A DNA stretch of 64,000 nt from Acorus gramineus (GCA_030737835.1 JAUJYN010000028.1:1364001-1428000), one strand, 5' to 3'; shown: positions 33,555-45,262, numbered from the stretch's first letter. Numbers and translations: made by a program. The notes: generated by a model not told the origin, from the sequence alone.

Positions 33555-33760
33555 GTTAACCCTCGACAATCCCCCCTGGTTCGTCAAGCCCGACAACCCC
33601 CCCGTGGTTCGTCAAACTCGACAATCCACCTGAGTTCGTCGAACCCGACAAACCACCCATAGTTCGTCGATCTCGACAACTCCCCCTGGTTCGTCGAGAC
33701 CGACAATTCCTCCTTGTTCGTTGAACTTGACAACCCTTCCTGGTTGTCAAGCCCTATAGT
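33555..33760 (+). repeat. Minisatellite array 2 in the Tat-2 LTR
   Basis: Six to seven units of about 30-31 bp, consensus CGACAATCC-CC-TGGTTCGTCGA. The reverse complement (GATTGTCGA..GACGAACCA..GGGG) resembles array 1, so the two arrays are inverted relative to each other. Confidence 0.8.
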
Positions 33761-34101
33761 TCACCTCCAGTCTATTGACCAGAAAGAACACCTTTTTTAT
33801 CCCATTTGCCAATCCTGCACAAAAAGTATCTTTCTCTCTCTCTCTTTGGGTTTGCAAGATCAATCTGAGCTTGAACACCTCAAAGCACGGCCGGCCGTGA
33901 TCCTTGAGGGGAGAACCCGCATCCCCCGTTGAAGGCGAGTAATAGAAGAACATCCTCTTTTCTTGCTTTTGTGGAAAAGCAAGTGGCGATCACACCAACG
34001 TCCCTGGAAGCGGTCGGGCAACCTTGGACGATCCATCAAGTGGCGATTCAGAGCGCCGTGGCGTGACTGAACCAAACTTGAAGCAACCCGGATTCATGAC
34101 A

Positions 34102-35020
34102 ACACATCATCCTCACCGTGTCAAAATCCAGTACTGATAGTTTGGAGATCACGATGGGACCCCCTTCGTGAAAAGATCAATCAGGTTGGTCCTCTAAACC
34201 CCTAGGAAAAGAGTAGGGCTAGTTTGGAAAGAATTCCTGTGACTTTCACTAGACAGACACATTACGTGGACATCGATAAGACTGAGTCTTTTCTGTTTCA
34301 TGAATGCATGATTGTGGTTGCTGTATGCTACTGAATATATGTACTGTGTTAACTCCTGGACGAACCACCTAGGTGGGCGTCGAAGTTTCTGTATTTTTCT
34401 TACTTTCGTTTAATTCTAGCTACTCATTTATCGCCTTTTTTTCAATCAAAATTTCTTGCCTTCCTGTTTCAAAAAAAAAAAAAAATTACTATCTTTCTGC
34501 TTTCCTTTTTTTTGCCCCTCTCTTTTTGTTGCACTGTTTACCAAAATTTACTGTCTTTCTACTTTCCTATTTTTGCAAAAGAAATCCCCTCTTTTTATTG
34601 CACTATTTTTTAACTTTAGTTCCTATTTTCTGTTTTCATCACAAAATTTTCCTTTCCTTTTCCTCTAATTAACTAAAAAAAAAAAAATTTCCTTACTTGC
34701 TTTTCCAAAAAATTTCCTTTCAAGATCTCTAGTACCAAATTTCTCTTTCCTTCATTAACTTTTACAAAGATATCCTTCAGTAATTAAAAGAAAAAAAGCT
34801 TGCTCTTTCTGTATTTCAAAATTCTAGCAGAATCTTGGACATTCAGCCCTTGCTCACCCAATTAGATATTCTGTCCAGAAGCCATCAACATCCCATTATT
34901 ATCTGATTTCTGAAACTGCATGCCCTGTTAGATTGTGGAATTGCTTCCTTGATCTGTTAAGTTGTTGAATCGTGCGCTTGCCATTTCTAAGTCGCCTTCT
35001 ACTCACCCCAAAACACACAC
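34102..35020 (+). other. Tat-2 leader
   Basis: Non-coding sequence between the LTR and gag. It has a primer-binding-like GGAGATCACGATGGGACC at about 34142 (weak match to Tat leaders), then poly-A and poly-T runs (34470-34490, 34674-34688) and T-rich sequence. Small frames here are low-complexity and unsupported. Confidence 0.55.
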
Positions 35021-35535
35021 ATGGATCCCTTCAGTAGACCCGAAGGTTCAAGGGTAGATATGGGATATGATTTTTATGAGAACCAAGTGTTTCCCGATGC
35101 TGGTATGCCCTATGGGCAAGCCACGCACAACCAGGAAACCACTAAGACCATAGAAAGACCAGCCTGGAAGAGACTTGAGGAAAGAATGGAGGCCATGGGA
35201 TATCACTCAATTGATGAAATGATGAATGCCTTTGACCACCTCAACTGATTGCACTCAGCCTCCTGGAATCCAAATCCCACTACTCTTCAACCCCCTCCTC
35301 CTCCACCACAGCCAAGAGTCCAACCCCACCCCCAACCTATTGAAACCTTGGATGACACTGTCCGAAGGATAGTGTCAGAACTCAACCCGACGTTGCTCCA
35401 AACCTCCCATCAGTCCAATTTGTGCCAAATTCGGCCCATTGCTCTCCCATCCGACCTTAACATCCCCAAGTATCACAGATATAATGGTCGAGGAGATCCA
35501 GGTGCCCACCTGACGGCTTTTTTTATAGACTCACG
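35021..35535 (+). pseudogene. Tat-2 gag, N-terminal part
   Basis: The start ATG at 35021 begins MDPFSRPEGSRVDMGYDFYE, then WKRLEERMEAMGYHSIDEMM. A TGA at 35246-35248 interrupts the frame. The next part has a polyproline run, ETLDDTVRRIVSEL and LNIPKYHRYNGRGDPGAHL, the start of the Tat gag domain. Gag is cut at 35535 by a solo LTR and continues at 38595, 40076 and 44037. The structure is typical of Tat gag, and the pieces stay collinear across the insertions. Confidence 0.82.
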
Positions 35536-36429
35536 TGTTATATATGTGTCACTTTTAGCCTTCTGGTAACCATTGGAGCATTCTGGCAGTTTTTGAGTTT
35601 TTTTCGTTTTCGATCGGAACCGCTAAAATTTTGGACTGTTAGCTATCATCCTGAGTTTGAGGACTCCGATTGAAAATCTAACTGCATATTATGTGTCCTG
35701 GTGCCATTTCAAGCCACTCACGAAAATTTCATCGAATTCCGGTAACGTTTCAGAATTTCACAGTTCCGAGGCGTATCCGGGTTTTGACCGAGCGAGAAGT
35801 CATTGGGAGAGTTGACTTGGTCAAAGTGGGCCCATGACTTGGTCAACCCCTTTTGTTTTTATGTGTGGTTGGGTTGACCCAAGTCAAAGCTCACTTAAAC
35901 CTCACTAATCCTCTCTTAAACCCTAATTAAACCTAGTTAGCCTAATCTAAGTGTGGGGTTACTTATAAGTGAAGCTAAAAATATCTCCCCCCACTATTCA
36001 TCATCTTCTCCACCCAAATTTCTCTCTCCCCCTCTCTCTTTTTCCACCTTTTGACCTAGCTAGAGGGCTTGGATCCAAAAACCCTAAGAAGAGAAAGGAA
36101 AGGTGAGCTCCCGATCTATCTTCCGGTGGTCTCGGATTCGAGTTCCCACTTGTATGACCCCCTCTCATACCCTCTTTTCTCCTCTGATTTCAGCCACCTT
36201 GAGGGCTGAAGGAGATCTTGGTGGTGGTGGTCCTTGAGGAGGTGTTTCGGTGCACGAAGAGCTCCCGATCCCCTTCCCTTCCTTTCCTCTCCTAGGGTAA
36301 GCTTTCTTTCCTTCCTTTTCTTGCTTAGATGCATGTTAGGAGGGTGGTTTTGAGTATGGGTGGCTGTTGGTGGCGGTGGGTGGCTGTTGGCGGCGGTTGG
36401 TGGCCATTGGTGGCCGTCGGGGAGGTGTA

Positions 36430-37040
36430 GGGTTGGCTCGGGCAGGATGGCAGGCTGGCTCGGGTAGGCTGGCAGCTCAGGCAGCACAGGCAGGCGGGCT
36501 GGCAGGCAGGCGGGCAGAGCAGTCTGGCAGGGCATGCGCGCGTGCACGCGGGCGTGCGCGTGGGTGGAGTAGGAGCGTGCTGGAACTGCGCGCTGGGCGC
36601 CGTGCGCGGGTGTGCGCGCGGGGCGCTGCGCAGAGGCGCAGTGCGTGCCGTGCGCGCGGGGCCGCGTGCGGGTGCTGCGCGCAGAGTGCCGTGCGGGGGC
36701 GTGCGCGCGGAGCGCTGCGCAGAGGCGCAGGGCGTGCTGTGCGCGCGCGGTGGGGCGAGCAAGTGGTGCGCGTGGGATGCTGCGATGGGGCGCAGGGCGT
36801 GCGGGTGTGCGCGCGGGTTGCTGCGCTGGGGCGCAGTGAGCGCGCGGTGCACCCGGGGAGATTCGGCAGGGTGTCCGGGCGTGCAGGCTGGGCTCGGCAG
36901 TGCGTCTGGGCGCGCGGGCCGGGGCTCGGCTGTGCGCCCGGGGCGGGTGGCCGTGCGTACGGCTGCCCGAGGGTTCGGGAGTGAGTTGGGTGCTCGGGCT
37001 CGCGTGCGTACGGGCCGTATGTACGTTTGCCCGAGTGTTG
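36430..37040 (+). repeat. CpG-rich tract of solo LTR A3
   Basis: About 600 bp of GCGCGCGGG and GTGCGCGCG strings, following GGTGGC-rich sequence. It contains several GCGCTGCGCAGAGGCGCAG duplications (about 36625 and 36713). Confidence 0.9.
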
Positions 37041-37920
37041 TGTATTTTTAGTGTATTTTTGGTGTATTTGTGTATTTTACTCACCAAGTTGATTACCCTG
37101 TCTTGCAGATCTTGACGGACGGTCGCGCGACGACCCGGATATTGGTGAGTGGGACAACCCAACCCAGTTGGGAGGCACTATATGCACTTGGGCGTATACC
37201 GTCCTCCCCTGGGGCACCATAGTAAATATTAACTTGTGTAATATGAAATCCATGCTAGCATGATTAATATGTAGTATGCATGCTACCCTAGACTTTGTAT
37301 GTTAGGGACTTGCACCCTTAGGATATGTGTAAGAGCCATGCATCCTGTCACCTTGTTATCATGCTAGGAAAGCCTCGACCTATGCATGTGTCCTACTAGT
37401 TTGATTTATTAAATTAAATGCGAGCATATGTCTATTAGTATGCCTTGGGGAATATTAAGGGGGCCTTGCGAGGTCAACATTGAGACCCGGGCTAGGGTAC
37501 TCCGTGTTCCTTGTTTGGTTGTCGGGATGTCCTATATCGGGACCTCAGGTTGCCCTCCCAAGGTTTCTTTTCCTCATTATTATCATATATGTTCCCCGCA
37601 TCTTGGTTATGCGCCCTGGAGGAATTCTGAAGAATTCATGACATTAGAGTTGTTGAGATGTGTTGTCGGCGGATCCGAGTGGATCATATGCGTATGGATA
37701 GGCTGTTCTGTTCCCTTTGTTGGATCCGTGTAGAGACTGCCCCAGCGTTAGAAAGGCCGTCCCGTGGAGGGCTCCCATCAGTAGGCACCTCCTGATTTGG
37801 GACGGACTGTGCTGAATGTGGGAGTGGCCAAGCGGCCTACGGAGTGGAGGAGAGACTATCGGTGGACCAAGGGTGACCAACAGCCTAGTCAGTCCCAATA
37901 TCCTATGTCACCATATTGAG

Positions 37921-37964
37921 GGGTGAGGGTGAGGGTGTGGTGGGTCAGCGATGTAGCGACCCAC
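37921..37964 (+). promoter_or_regulatory. G-run and hairpin in LTR A3
   Basis: GGGTGAGGGTGAGGGTG, then stem GTGGGTC (37940-37946) / GACCCAC (37958-37964). A second G-run follows near 38029 with a less regular stem. Confidence 0.58.
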
Positions 37965-38594
37965 TGGATTTGTGTATGGATGATTATCAGCCTAGTAAAT
38001 CCGAATATCCTATGTCACCTATTGAGGGGTGAGGGTGAGGGTGTGGTGGTTCGACGATGTAGCGACCCACTAGAGTTGTGTGAGTTATGCCACTTTGAGG
38101 CTTTTTATAATTATTGTGGTTAATATAAATTGTGATGCATGGGTTGTGCTATTCACTGAGCGTGTGGCTCACCCCTCGCATAATATTTTTCTCCAGTGAT
38201 TACTGAGGCAGACTTGAAGGAGGAACTCCCCGAGAGACTGCACCAGTAGCGGAGTAGCGCCACGTCCCGCGAGTTTTAGAGGCTATCAGCATCCTTTTTT
38301 TATTGTATGTATATATTTCCATGCTTGGGCACCAGTTTGGATTGTATTTGGATGTATGTGTGTATATTGGCACTCACAAGACAGTTGATTATGTATCGAG
38401 TTTGTAGTATGTTTTTGATTTACAGACTCAGTCTTTTAGCTTCCGCTATCTGTGTATATATCATGTCAGCCTTGCTTTCGTCTGTGTTGTCATTTTCGTT
38501 GTTGTTTAGAGTATTTTATTGATCACCTGTATAGACTGCTGATATCATGTATACACTTGCCGCGTCCCGGGGACGGCCGCCCTGGGGCGTGACA

Positions 38595-38621
38595 TCACGT
38601 CCATTCCTGGGAGATGAATCA
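38595..38621 (+). pseudogene. Tat-2 gag sliver between two solo LTRs
   Basis: 27 bp comprising the TSD copy TCACG, a short piece of gag, and the first copy of the next TSD, AATCA (38617-38621). It shows that the two LTRs inserted independently, 22 bp apart. Confidence 0.75.
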
Positions 38622-40075
38622 TGATAAGCGTATTATTTGCACATTTAATCCCCTTAATTTAGTTTTTTATTTCCTAATTTTATGTGTAATAATGACTAAT
38701 ATTCAGAATTTATTTGTTATTGCAGGTAATTGAGATAAATGATGATTATCAATGCAAAATATTCTATAAAGCATTTAAAGATATGAAGGAGAATCAAGAG
38801 GATTCTTGAAGATCCAAAATTATGCTAGATAAAGATTTGGTGAAGAGAGAATCAAAAATCAAAATCCAATCAAATATTCTTCAAATCAATGTTAAAACCG
38901 TCCCACTATTTTGACCATAACTTTTGCCTCAAATATCGTATTTTGGCCCAAGATATGGCGTTGAAAATATATTTTCAAGATCTACAAATCAATGTTTCAT
39001 GAATATTTTGCAATTCCACCTCATTAGGGGTCAAAAATTCATCCGAAGATTCTGCAGAAAATTAATGACGGGAATGAAAGATTTTACCTGCTAAAATTGT
39101 CAAATATTCATATGAGGAAGGTTGATGGCCAATCTTAACCATCCAATTCATTGCAAATCAATGGTCAAGATTCAAGGCTGGAGGCTATAAAAGGAACACA
39201 TATGAAGCCAAGAAAAGGGAATAAAAAGAAGGAGGCAAAGGGACAACCAAAGGAGAAGAAAGATTCAAGAGTTTTGCTTTGTTTTTGTTTTTCTTTTCAT
39301 CTCATATCTTTGGATGTTTGTATATATTTAGATCTGAATTTTAATATTATTTTAGTATTTTTATTTTCAAGAATTTTTCAATAATACAATGTCTTTTATT
39401 TTTTATTTTTTATTTAGTTTGATCATGTTTTCTAGTAGCTAAATCTTCAACTAGGGTTGAAGATGAAACCATGCAATGCTAGTTTAGGATTTTATATTTA
39501 GATCTGAATTCTCCATATTGTTTGCTTTATTGAATATCAATCTCTCCTTCAATTCTCTTTTGAAACCTTTCATGTGAATTTCTTATTACCTTCTTCAAAA
39601 ATCTCTTGTATTTGATTTGATAAAATATGCTTTGATTAGGTTCTCTGATATTTTATGCTCTTCTTAACAAGTTGAATATTGAGTTGGTAGATTTTATAAA
39701 GGGAAGGGAGATAGATCATTTTATGAAATAATTAATATGATTTTAAATATTTAATTTCCGATTGCTATTTGACTAACGTCAATATTGATTGAGTTATATG
39801 GTGGAGTTTCACATTTGAATATAACCCCTAAATTGGTATTGCATGGTGGATTCTAAAACCCTAGTTATCTTTTTATATTAATATTCATTTTTTAAAAAAA
39901 ATAAAAATAAAAAAAATAAACCTTCATCAATCTTCCTGTCTAATTCGATTAGGTAAATCAATTAATAATTTAATTTGAACAATTCTCTGTGGGATCGACC
40001 CGTATTTGCTAGATCTATACTTTTGTAATGATCCGTGCACTTGCGGTAATTAATAACAACTTTAAAATTCAATCA
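38622..40075 (+). mobile_element. Athila-type solo LTR
   Basis: A 1454-bp LTR from TGATAAGCGTATTATTTGCAC to TTCAATCA, with a perfect TSD AATCA (38617-38621, 40076-40080). It is nearly identical over its length to the 3' LTR of the Athila element at 51404-52855. It has a TATA box at 39186-39193. Confidence 0.93.
39186..39193 (+). promoter_or_regulatory. TATA box of the Athila-type solo LTR
   Basis: TATAAAAG in GGAGGCTATAAAAGGAAC. It is conserved at 52284-52291 (minus) in the Athila 3' LTR. Confidence 0.7.
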
Positions 40076-40310
40076 AATCACTTCTAGTATTCCTTTTCTT
40101 GAAGTCTCTTGAAGGAGAGGCAGTTCAATGGTATGCGACCCTCCCGGCTGAATGCTTCCATGATTTTTCTGCTGTGAGCGAGAAGTTTCTCTGAAAGAAT
40201 GCCAATTCCATCCTTATCAGACCTTACAGCAGGGAAGATGAGGATGCGTGAAGAGTTTGAATCTTTTGTGGCACATTGGCACATGTTGGTGCACAGGACG
40301 GGATTGCAAT
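40076..40310 (+). pseudogene. Tat-2 gag, middle part
   Basis: Readable blocks SLEGEAVQWYATLPAE, FHDFSAVSEKFL and MRMREEFESFVAHW continue the gag domain and match Tat-1 gag (SLEGEALQWFSTLP..). It is frameshifted once near 40200. It ends at GGATTGCAAT, where the next solo LTR inserted. Confidence 0.78.
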
Positions 40311-41685
40311 TGTCACGCCCCAAGCGTCCCCGAGACGTGGCAATAATAAATAAATATCAACTATCAATACCTGAGATCAATAAGGACACCAACAACAATA
40401 CACAAGGCGACAAAGCAAGATAATGATAACTGACTGAAAAGCGAAAGCATAATATATAACAATGTCTGTAAATCAAAAACATTATTACAGACCTGAATAC
40501 ACAATCAATGTCCTGTGGAAGCCAAGTCTAGACAAAAAAAAATACAACCTATGCCACATGCACGATTTACAAAGCATAAATGACTCTAGGAACGCTGACA
40601 GCCTCTCACGCGCCACCTGCTGGCAGAACGCTCCACGCCCATAAGACCGCGCCACAGGAAGCTCCAGCTCCACGCCCAACACTGCCCCTGAAAAGAAACA
40701 GTATGCGAGGGGTGAGCTACAAGCTCAGTGAGTGGCTGGAAACCAATCACCATTCTACAGTTCAATACATAATCAGTTCCCTTCTTCAAGGAAAAACATG
40801 GGTAGAAACCCAAGGATCACTGGGTCACGCGGCGGCGCGACCAACCTCACCCCCACCCTCACTCCCGGAGGGAGTCTTTTGGGACTTATGGGGAGAGACC
40901 ATACCGTCGGTCGAAGAGACCTGGATTTACTGGTCTAGAGACCATGCCGTCGGTTGAAGAGACCCGGATTTACTGGTCTACTCAACACTACTGGATCATC
41001 TACATCTAGATAATCGCCCATCGATGTCCTTCAACATCCATCACGAGACCGGACCCAACATCTATGGGAACAGTCGAACGACGAATGGGTCACGAGGTGA
41101 CGCGTCTTCGCCTCATCCACACCCTCACTCCTGAAAGGAGACATTTTGGGACTTTGGGAGAGACTTAGACTGCTCTACACCCCTGGTCCACCGGTAGCCT
41201 CTCCCCGCTCCGTAGCTTACCTGGTATACTCCCACGATTCAGCACAGTCTGAAACACAATCAGGAGGTACCTACTGATGGGAGCCCTCTGTCAGGATAGC
41301 CTGTCTAACGCCGGGGATGTCACTACGCGGATCCAACGAAGGGGAGAGCGATTCCACGCTCGCGACATCATTCACTAACCCTCTTCCTGGTAGCCTCTAC
41401 CTGGCCTACTTCCACGATCAGTACCCCTCCGACTGCATTGGTGGTACCTACGGATGGGAGTCCTCTGTCAGGACAGCTACAACCCGGCCTCTTCAACTCG
41501 AACAACCCTGGGAGTGAACATTCCATGTTCGCAAGGCGAACCCCATGGAAACAACTACCACTCTGGAGGAGAAGAATATGCAAGGGGTGGGCCACACACT
41601 CAGTGAATGGCACCAACTATACATCACAAATCATATCAACCTTAAATCATTTATAGCCTTTAAGTGGCAACAACTACACAAACCA

Positions 41686-41737
41686 GTGGGTCGCTCATCG
41701 CCGACCCACAACACCCTCACCCTCACCCTCACCCTCA
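41686..41737 (-). promoter_or_regulatory. Hairpin and G-runs in the B-type LTR
   Basis: A perfect stem GTGGGTCG (41686-41693) / CGACCCAC (41702-41709), next to four CACCCT repeats (41713-41737), i.e. four G-runs on the minus strand. Confidence 0.62.
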
Positions 41738-42599
41738 AGCTGGTGACATGGTCTTTTGGGACTGACTAGGCTGTTAATCACCCTTGGTCCACCGATAGCC
41801 TCTCCTCCACTCCGTAGCTCGCCTGGTCTACTCCCACGATTCAGCACAGTCCGAAACACAATCAGGAGGTACCTACTGATGGGAGCCCTCTGTCAGGACG
41901 GCCTGTCTAACGCTGAGGAGTCCCTACACGGATCCAATGAAGGGAAGAGAAACAGCCTACCCACACGGATACGATCCACTTGGATCCGCCGACACCGATT
42001 GCAACTCTACTAATGTCATGAATACTTCAGAATTCCTCCAGGGCGCATAACTAAGATGCGGGGAGACACATATTATAACAACGAGGTTATAATATTCTCT
42101 AAGGCATGCTAATAATCATAAGCTCGCATTTGATTTAAATAAGTTAAACTAAATGGGAAACATGCGTAGGTCGAGGCTTTCCTAGCATGAAAATATGGTA
42201 GCAGGATGCGCAGGTCTCTATACATAATATGAGGGTGCATATCCCTAGCATACAAAGTCTAAGGTGGCATGGATACATCATATTGATCATGCATAGATCA
42301 AGGCTTTTAAGTACAGGACATGGTGTCCAGGCATGTACGGGCCTCTATACACGATACATGGATGTATATCCCTAGCATGCAAAACATCTACATATTGGTT
42401 AGGGAGCCCCATCGATGCGCGACGCGCATCTACGCGGGTCGAGCGCATCCCTAGAGAGGGGGGGGGATTGGAATCAAACCACTCACTTTACGACCCGGGA
42501 CCTCGCGCATCCCATCCGACGAGATCTGCAAGGTAGGGGCATCCAACTGGTGAGAAACAACACAATTTACACAAAGAAATCATTAGAAATACCCAATAC

Positions 42600-43080
42600 T
42601 CGGACAAGCATGCATACGGGCTCGCATGTATGCGAGCACGCACGTACGCACGCTAGTCCGAGTGCCCCGACACCCACCCGAACCCTCGGGCAGCCACACG
42701 CATGGCCCCCCGCACGCGCACGCACCCAGCACCATCGGCGCACTGCCGCGCGCCTGCCGGCACGCCCAGACGCGCTGCCGCACGCACACACGCGCGCAGC
42801 CCACGCGCCCCTGCGCGCACTGCGCCCCACGCACAGCACCCCGCGCACGCACGCGCACGCACGCATCGCACTGGTCCCCAGCCCCGCGCCCAGGCGCATG
42901 CCCAGGTGCCCTGCCCGCGCGCGTGCACTCGCGCGCACTCCCGCGCTTTCCCGCGTGCACCCCCGCTCGCACCTGCACCCGCGCGCACTCCCACGCGCAC
43001 CCGCGCACATGCGCCCGCGCGCGTCTGCGCCCGCCTGCGCCCGCTTGCGCGCGCGCCTCGGCGCGCCCTCGCGCAGACAG
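42600..43080 (-). repeat. CpG-rich tract of the B-type LTR
   Basis: About 480 bp of CGCGCAC/GCGCGC/CACGCGC sequence. Long open frames on both strands here are composition artefacts. Confidence 0.88.
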
Positions 43081-44036
43081 CCCCCAACGCACGCCAACTT
43101 TGCCCTAACCCCTTTTTAACCCTCCCCAACTCCTCACACACACCCTAACCCATCTACCTAGCATGCATGACCTCCCAACCAACCCCTTAAGCCAAGAAAA
43201 CCAAGAAAACAAAGGGAGGAGCTCACCTTGGAGGGGGAACGAAAGGGGGAGGTTCGGGGGCCCTTCACGCACCGAAACGCCGCCACCGAGACCACCACCA
43301 CCACCACCTCTCCTCAGCCTTCTCCTTGGCTGAAAAACAGGGGGGGGGAAGGATCATGAGGGGAGCTTGAGAGAGAGGAGAAGACAACAACACAACAACA
43401 CCTACACCAAGATTCACCACCACTTCCTCCTCCACCTTCTCCTTCTCATTTAGGATTTTCAACAAACACATGGTGGGGGCTTGCAAGAGAGAAAGAGAGA
43501 CAAGAAAGGTTGTCGTGGGATTTGGGAGGGGAGAGAGAGAGAGAGAGAGATATTTATCAAAAATATCTAAGGAGAAATGACCTATTCCCCCTTTGACTAG
43601 AAATTCTGTGCAAGCTTCACTGAAACAGCCATAACTTCCTCGATATAGCTTCGAATTGCACGATTCCAAGTCCGTTGGAAAGCTAAGAAGATTATCTACA
43701 ACTTTCATGTTCATGCCAAGATCAGATAATCCCTCCAGCTATTCCGAAATTAGAGCTAAACATGGAACAGGGCTGCTGCCAGAATTTCCATCCCCGGGGT
43801 ATACTTGGAAAAATACCCATAACTTTTACTACAGGAATCCAGTTGATCTAATTCCACTTCTGTACGAAAGCTAACTCAAAACTGGACATCTCATAGTAAA
43901 CTCATATTTAAACCTCTTCATCTTGGATTTTAACAAAATCAAATCCAAATACCAAATCGGGAATACATAACTTCTAAGAAAAAAATTATGTACCCAAATT
44001 TTCAAACAGAGCGCTCCAAATGACACAGGCACAACA

Positions 44037-44515
44037 GCAATTGACAGAAAGCCAAGAAATAGACATGATGCTGCAAAATCTCACTCCAGAGTTCCGAATG
44101 AATCTCGCCTACGGTGATTGCTCTACTTACAAAATGCTGATTGATCGCCACAGCCGCATTCAGTGTTGTGTCGGCACTACCACTGCTTCAACAACTAGCA
44201 ACCCGCGCCCTCCCTTCAAGAAAAACCATGTTCCATCCCCCACGGTAGAAGTGGTCACCCCACAAATCTCACGTTCTACACGAATGGATCACCAACCCGT
44301 TGTCGAGGATCGGCAACAAGGCCATATGCACCTGGACCATCTAGGTATACTCCACCTCGACCAGTAGCCCGTTATCAAGGGATTGCTCCTCAACAGACGC
44401 CAGGACACCATTCGACACGCGCCACACCAATTTCCTCATTTCCAATCCACCACCCACCTCTCCGCCAGCCATTCCAGTATCACCACTCAGCACCCCAAGT
44501 CCAACCCTGTCAATA
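44037..44515 (+). pseudogene. Tat-2 gag, C-terminal part
   Basis: Readable: LTESQEIDMMLQNLTPEFRM, then LAYGDCSTYKMLIDRHSRI, matching Tat-1 gag (LTECQEIDMMLQSLSPEL..). A Pro/Thr/Gln-rich region follows to 44515, where the Tat-3 LTR begins. The gag zinc motif and the whole of pol are absent from the window, so Tat-2 is cut off here. Confidence 0.8.
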
Positions 44516-44825
44516 TGTAAAACTTGAGGGGTTCTGCAAACTTGGTCCTAGTCCGTCTCGCGACTGATCAGATCACCGCCTGTAGAGTCGTTTTTGAGCC
44601 ACCCGACGGCTTCTCAAAAAGAAGGGGTTTTGTTGTGATCGCCACCTGCTTTCTCAAAAAGCAGGAAAAGTTGGTGTTGTTGTTGATCGCCTCGCGGGGA
44701 AATTGTGCGAGTTCTCCACTCTGAGCTACGGGCATGCCGCACACAAAGGTGAAAAATAAGGAATCCTTTTCTGCTAGATAAGAACTTGAAAAAGGGGTTG
44801 CTGACACGTGGGAGGGAATGTAAAC

Positions 44826-45262
44826 ATGACAACCATACAGAATTCAACCAGGGGTTGTTAGCCGCCTCTAGTTGAAATGTCGGGTATTGGTCAAAAAACA
44901 GATATATAGCAGAAGTAAATAAAAGTTGTAAAAAGAAGAAAGTGACCACCATACAGAATTCAACCGAGGGGTGTTAGCCGCCTCTAATTGAAACGTCGAG
45001 TATTGGTCAAAAAGCAGATATATAGCAGAAGTAAATAAAAGTTGTAAAAAGAAGAAAGTGACCACCGTATAGAATTCAACCAGGGGGTGTTAGCCGCCTC
45101 TAGTTGAAACATCAAGTATCGGTCAAAAAGAAGATATATAGCAGAAGTAAATTAAAGTTGTAAAAAGAAGAAAGTGACCACCGTACAGAATTCAACCAGG
45201 GGGGTGTTAGCCGCCTCTAGTTGAAACGTCGAGTATTGGTCGAAAAGCAGATATATGAGTAA
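44826..45262. repeat. 116-bp tandem repeat, four units
   Basis: Units begin at 44826, 44942, 45058 and 45174 with an exact 116-bp spacing of the ACAGAATTCAACC motif. The last unit is incomplete. Each contains one TTAGCCGCCTCTA. Short frames on the minus strand repeat with the unit and are not genes. Confidence 0.92.

Larger units (their letters stand above)
32047..34101 (+). mobile_element. Tat-2 5' LTR
   Basis: It starts TGTAGATACCCCATTTTG at 32047, the typical Tat LTR start, which Tat-3 shares on the other strand. The 3' boundary is uncertain. I place it at a CATGACA near 34101 by comparison with the Tat-3 LTR end, but the primer-binding-like TTGGAGATCACGATGGGACC at about 34140 would allow an end up to 34138. 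It contains a TATA box, a proline-codon-rich stretch (32700-33120) and two minisatellite arrays. Confidence 0.7.
36297..38249 (+). other. Candidate two-intron splice module in LTR A3
   Basis: Donor GGTAAG at 36296-36297, acceptor TTGCAG ending at 37108, 36-nt segment 37109-37144, donor GGTGAGTG, acceptor CTCCAG ending at 38196, and an open segment to TAG 38247-38249 (VITEADLKEELPERLHQ frame). In this copy a TAG lies just before the first donor in the matching frame, so exon 1 could not be read through. Confidence 0.4.
35536..38594 (+). mobile_element. Tekay-type solo LTR (A3)
   Basis: A 3059-bp LTR, TGTTATATATGTG to GGGGCGTGACA, with a perfect TSD TCACG (35531-35535, 38595-38599) in Tat-2 gag. 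It is similar to A1 throughout, including the CpG tract, splice-like signals and G-run/hairpin. Confidence 0.92.
40311..44036 (-). mobile_element. Tekay-type solo LTR (B type)
   Basis: A 3726-bp LTR with a perfect TSD GCAAT (40306-40310, 44037-44041). The minus strand starts TGTTGTGCCTGTGTCATTTGG. It is the only uninterrupted B-type LTR in the window. U3 (43560-44036) matches 7000-7450. It holds GA/CT runs (43533-43551), a CpG tract (42600-43080) and the hairpin at 41686-41709. The gag frame continues directly across the insertion. Confidence 0.92.

Noticed and set aside
33555-33760. Regular ~30-bp repeats as a CRISPR array
   Set aside because: There are no unique spacers between conserved repeats, the units are adjacent and degenerate, and the setting is a plant LTR.
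44614-45065. Repeated minus-strand frames containing FFFLQLLFTSAIYL
   Set aside because: They simply repeat with the 116-bp tandem unit and have no homology to a known protein.
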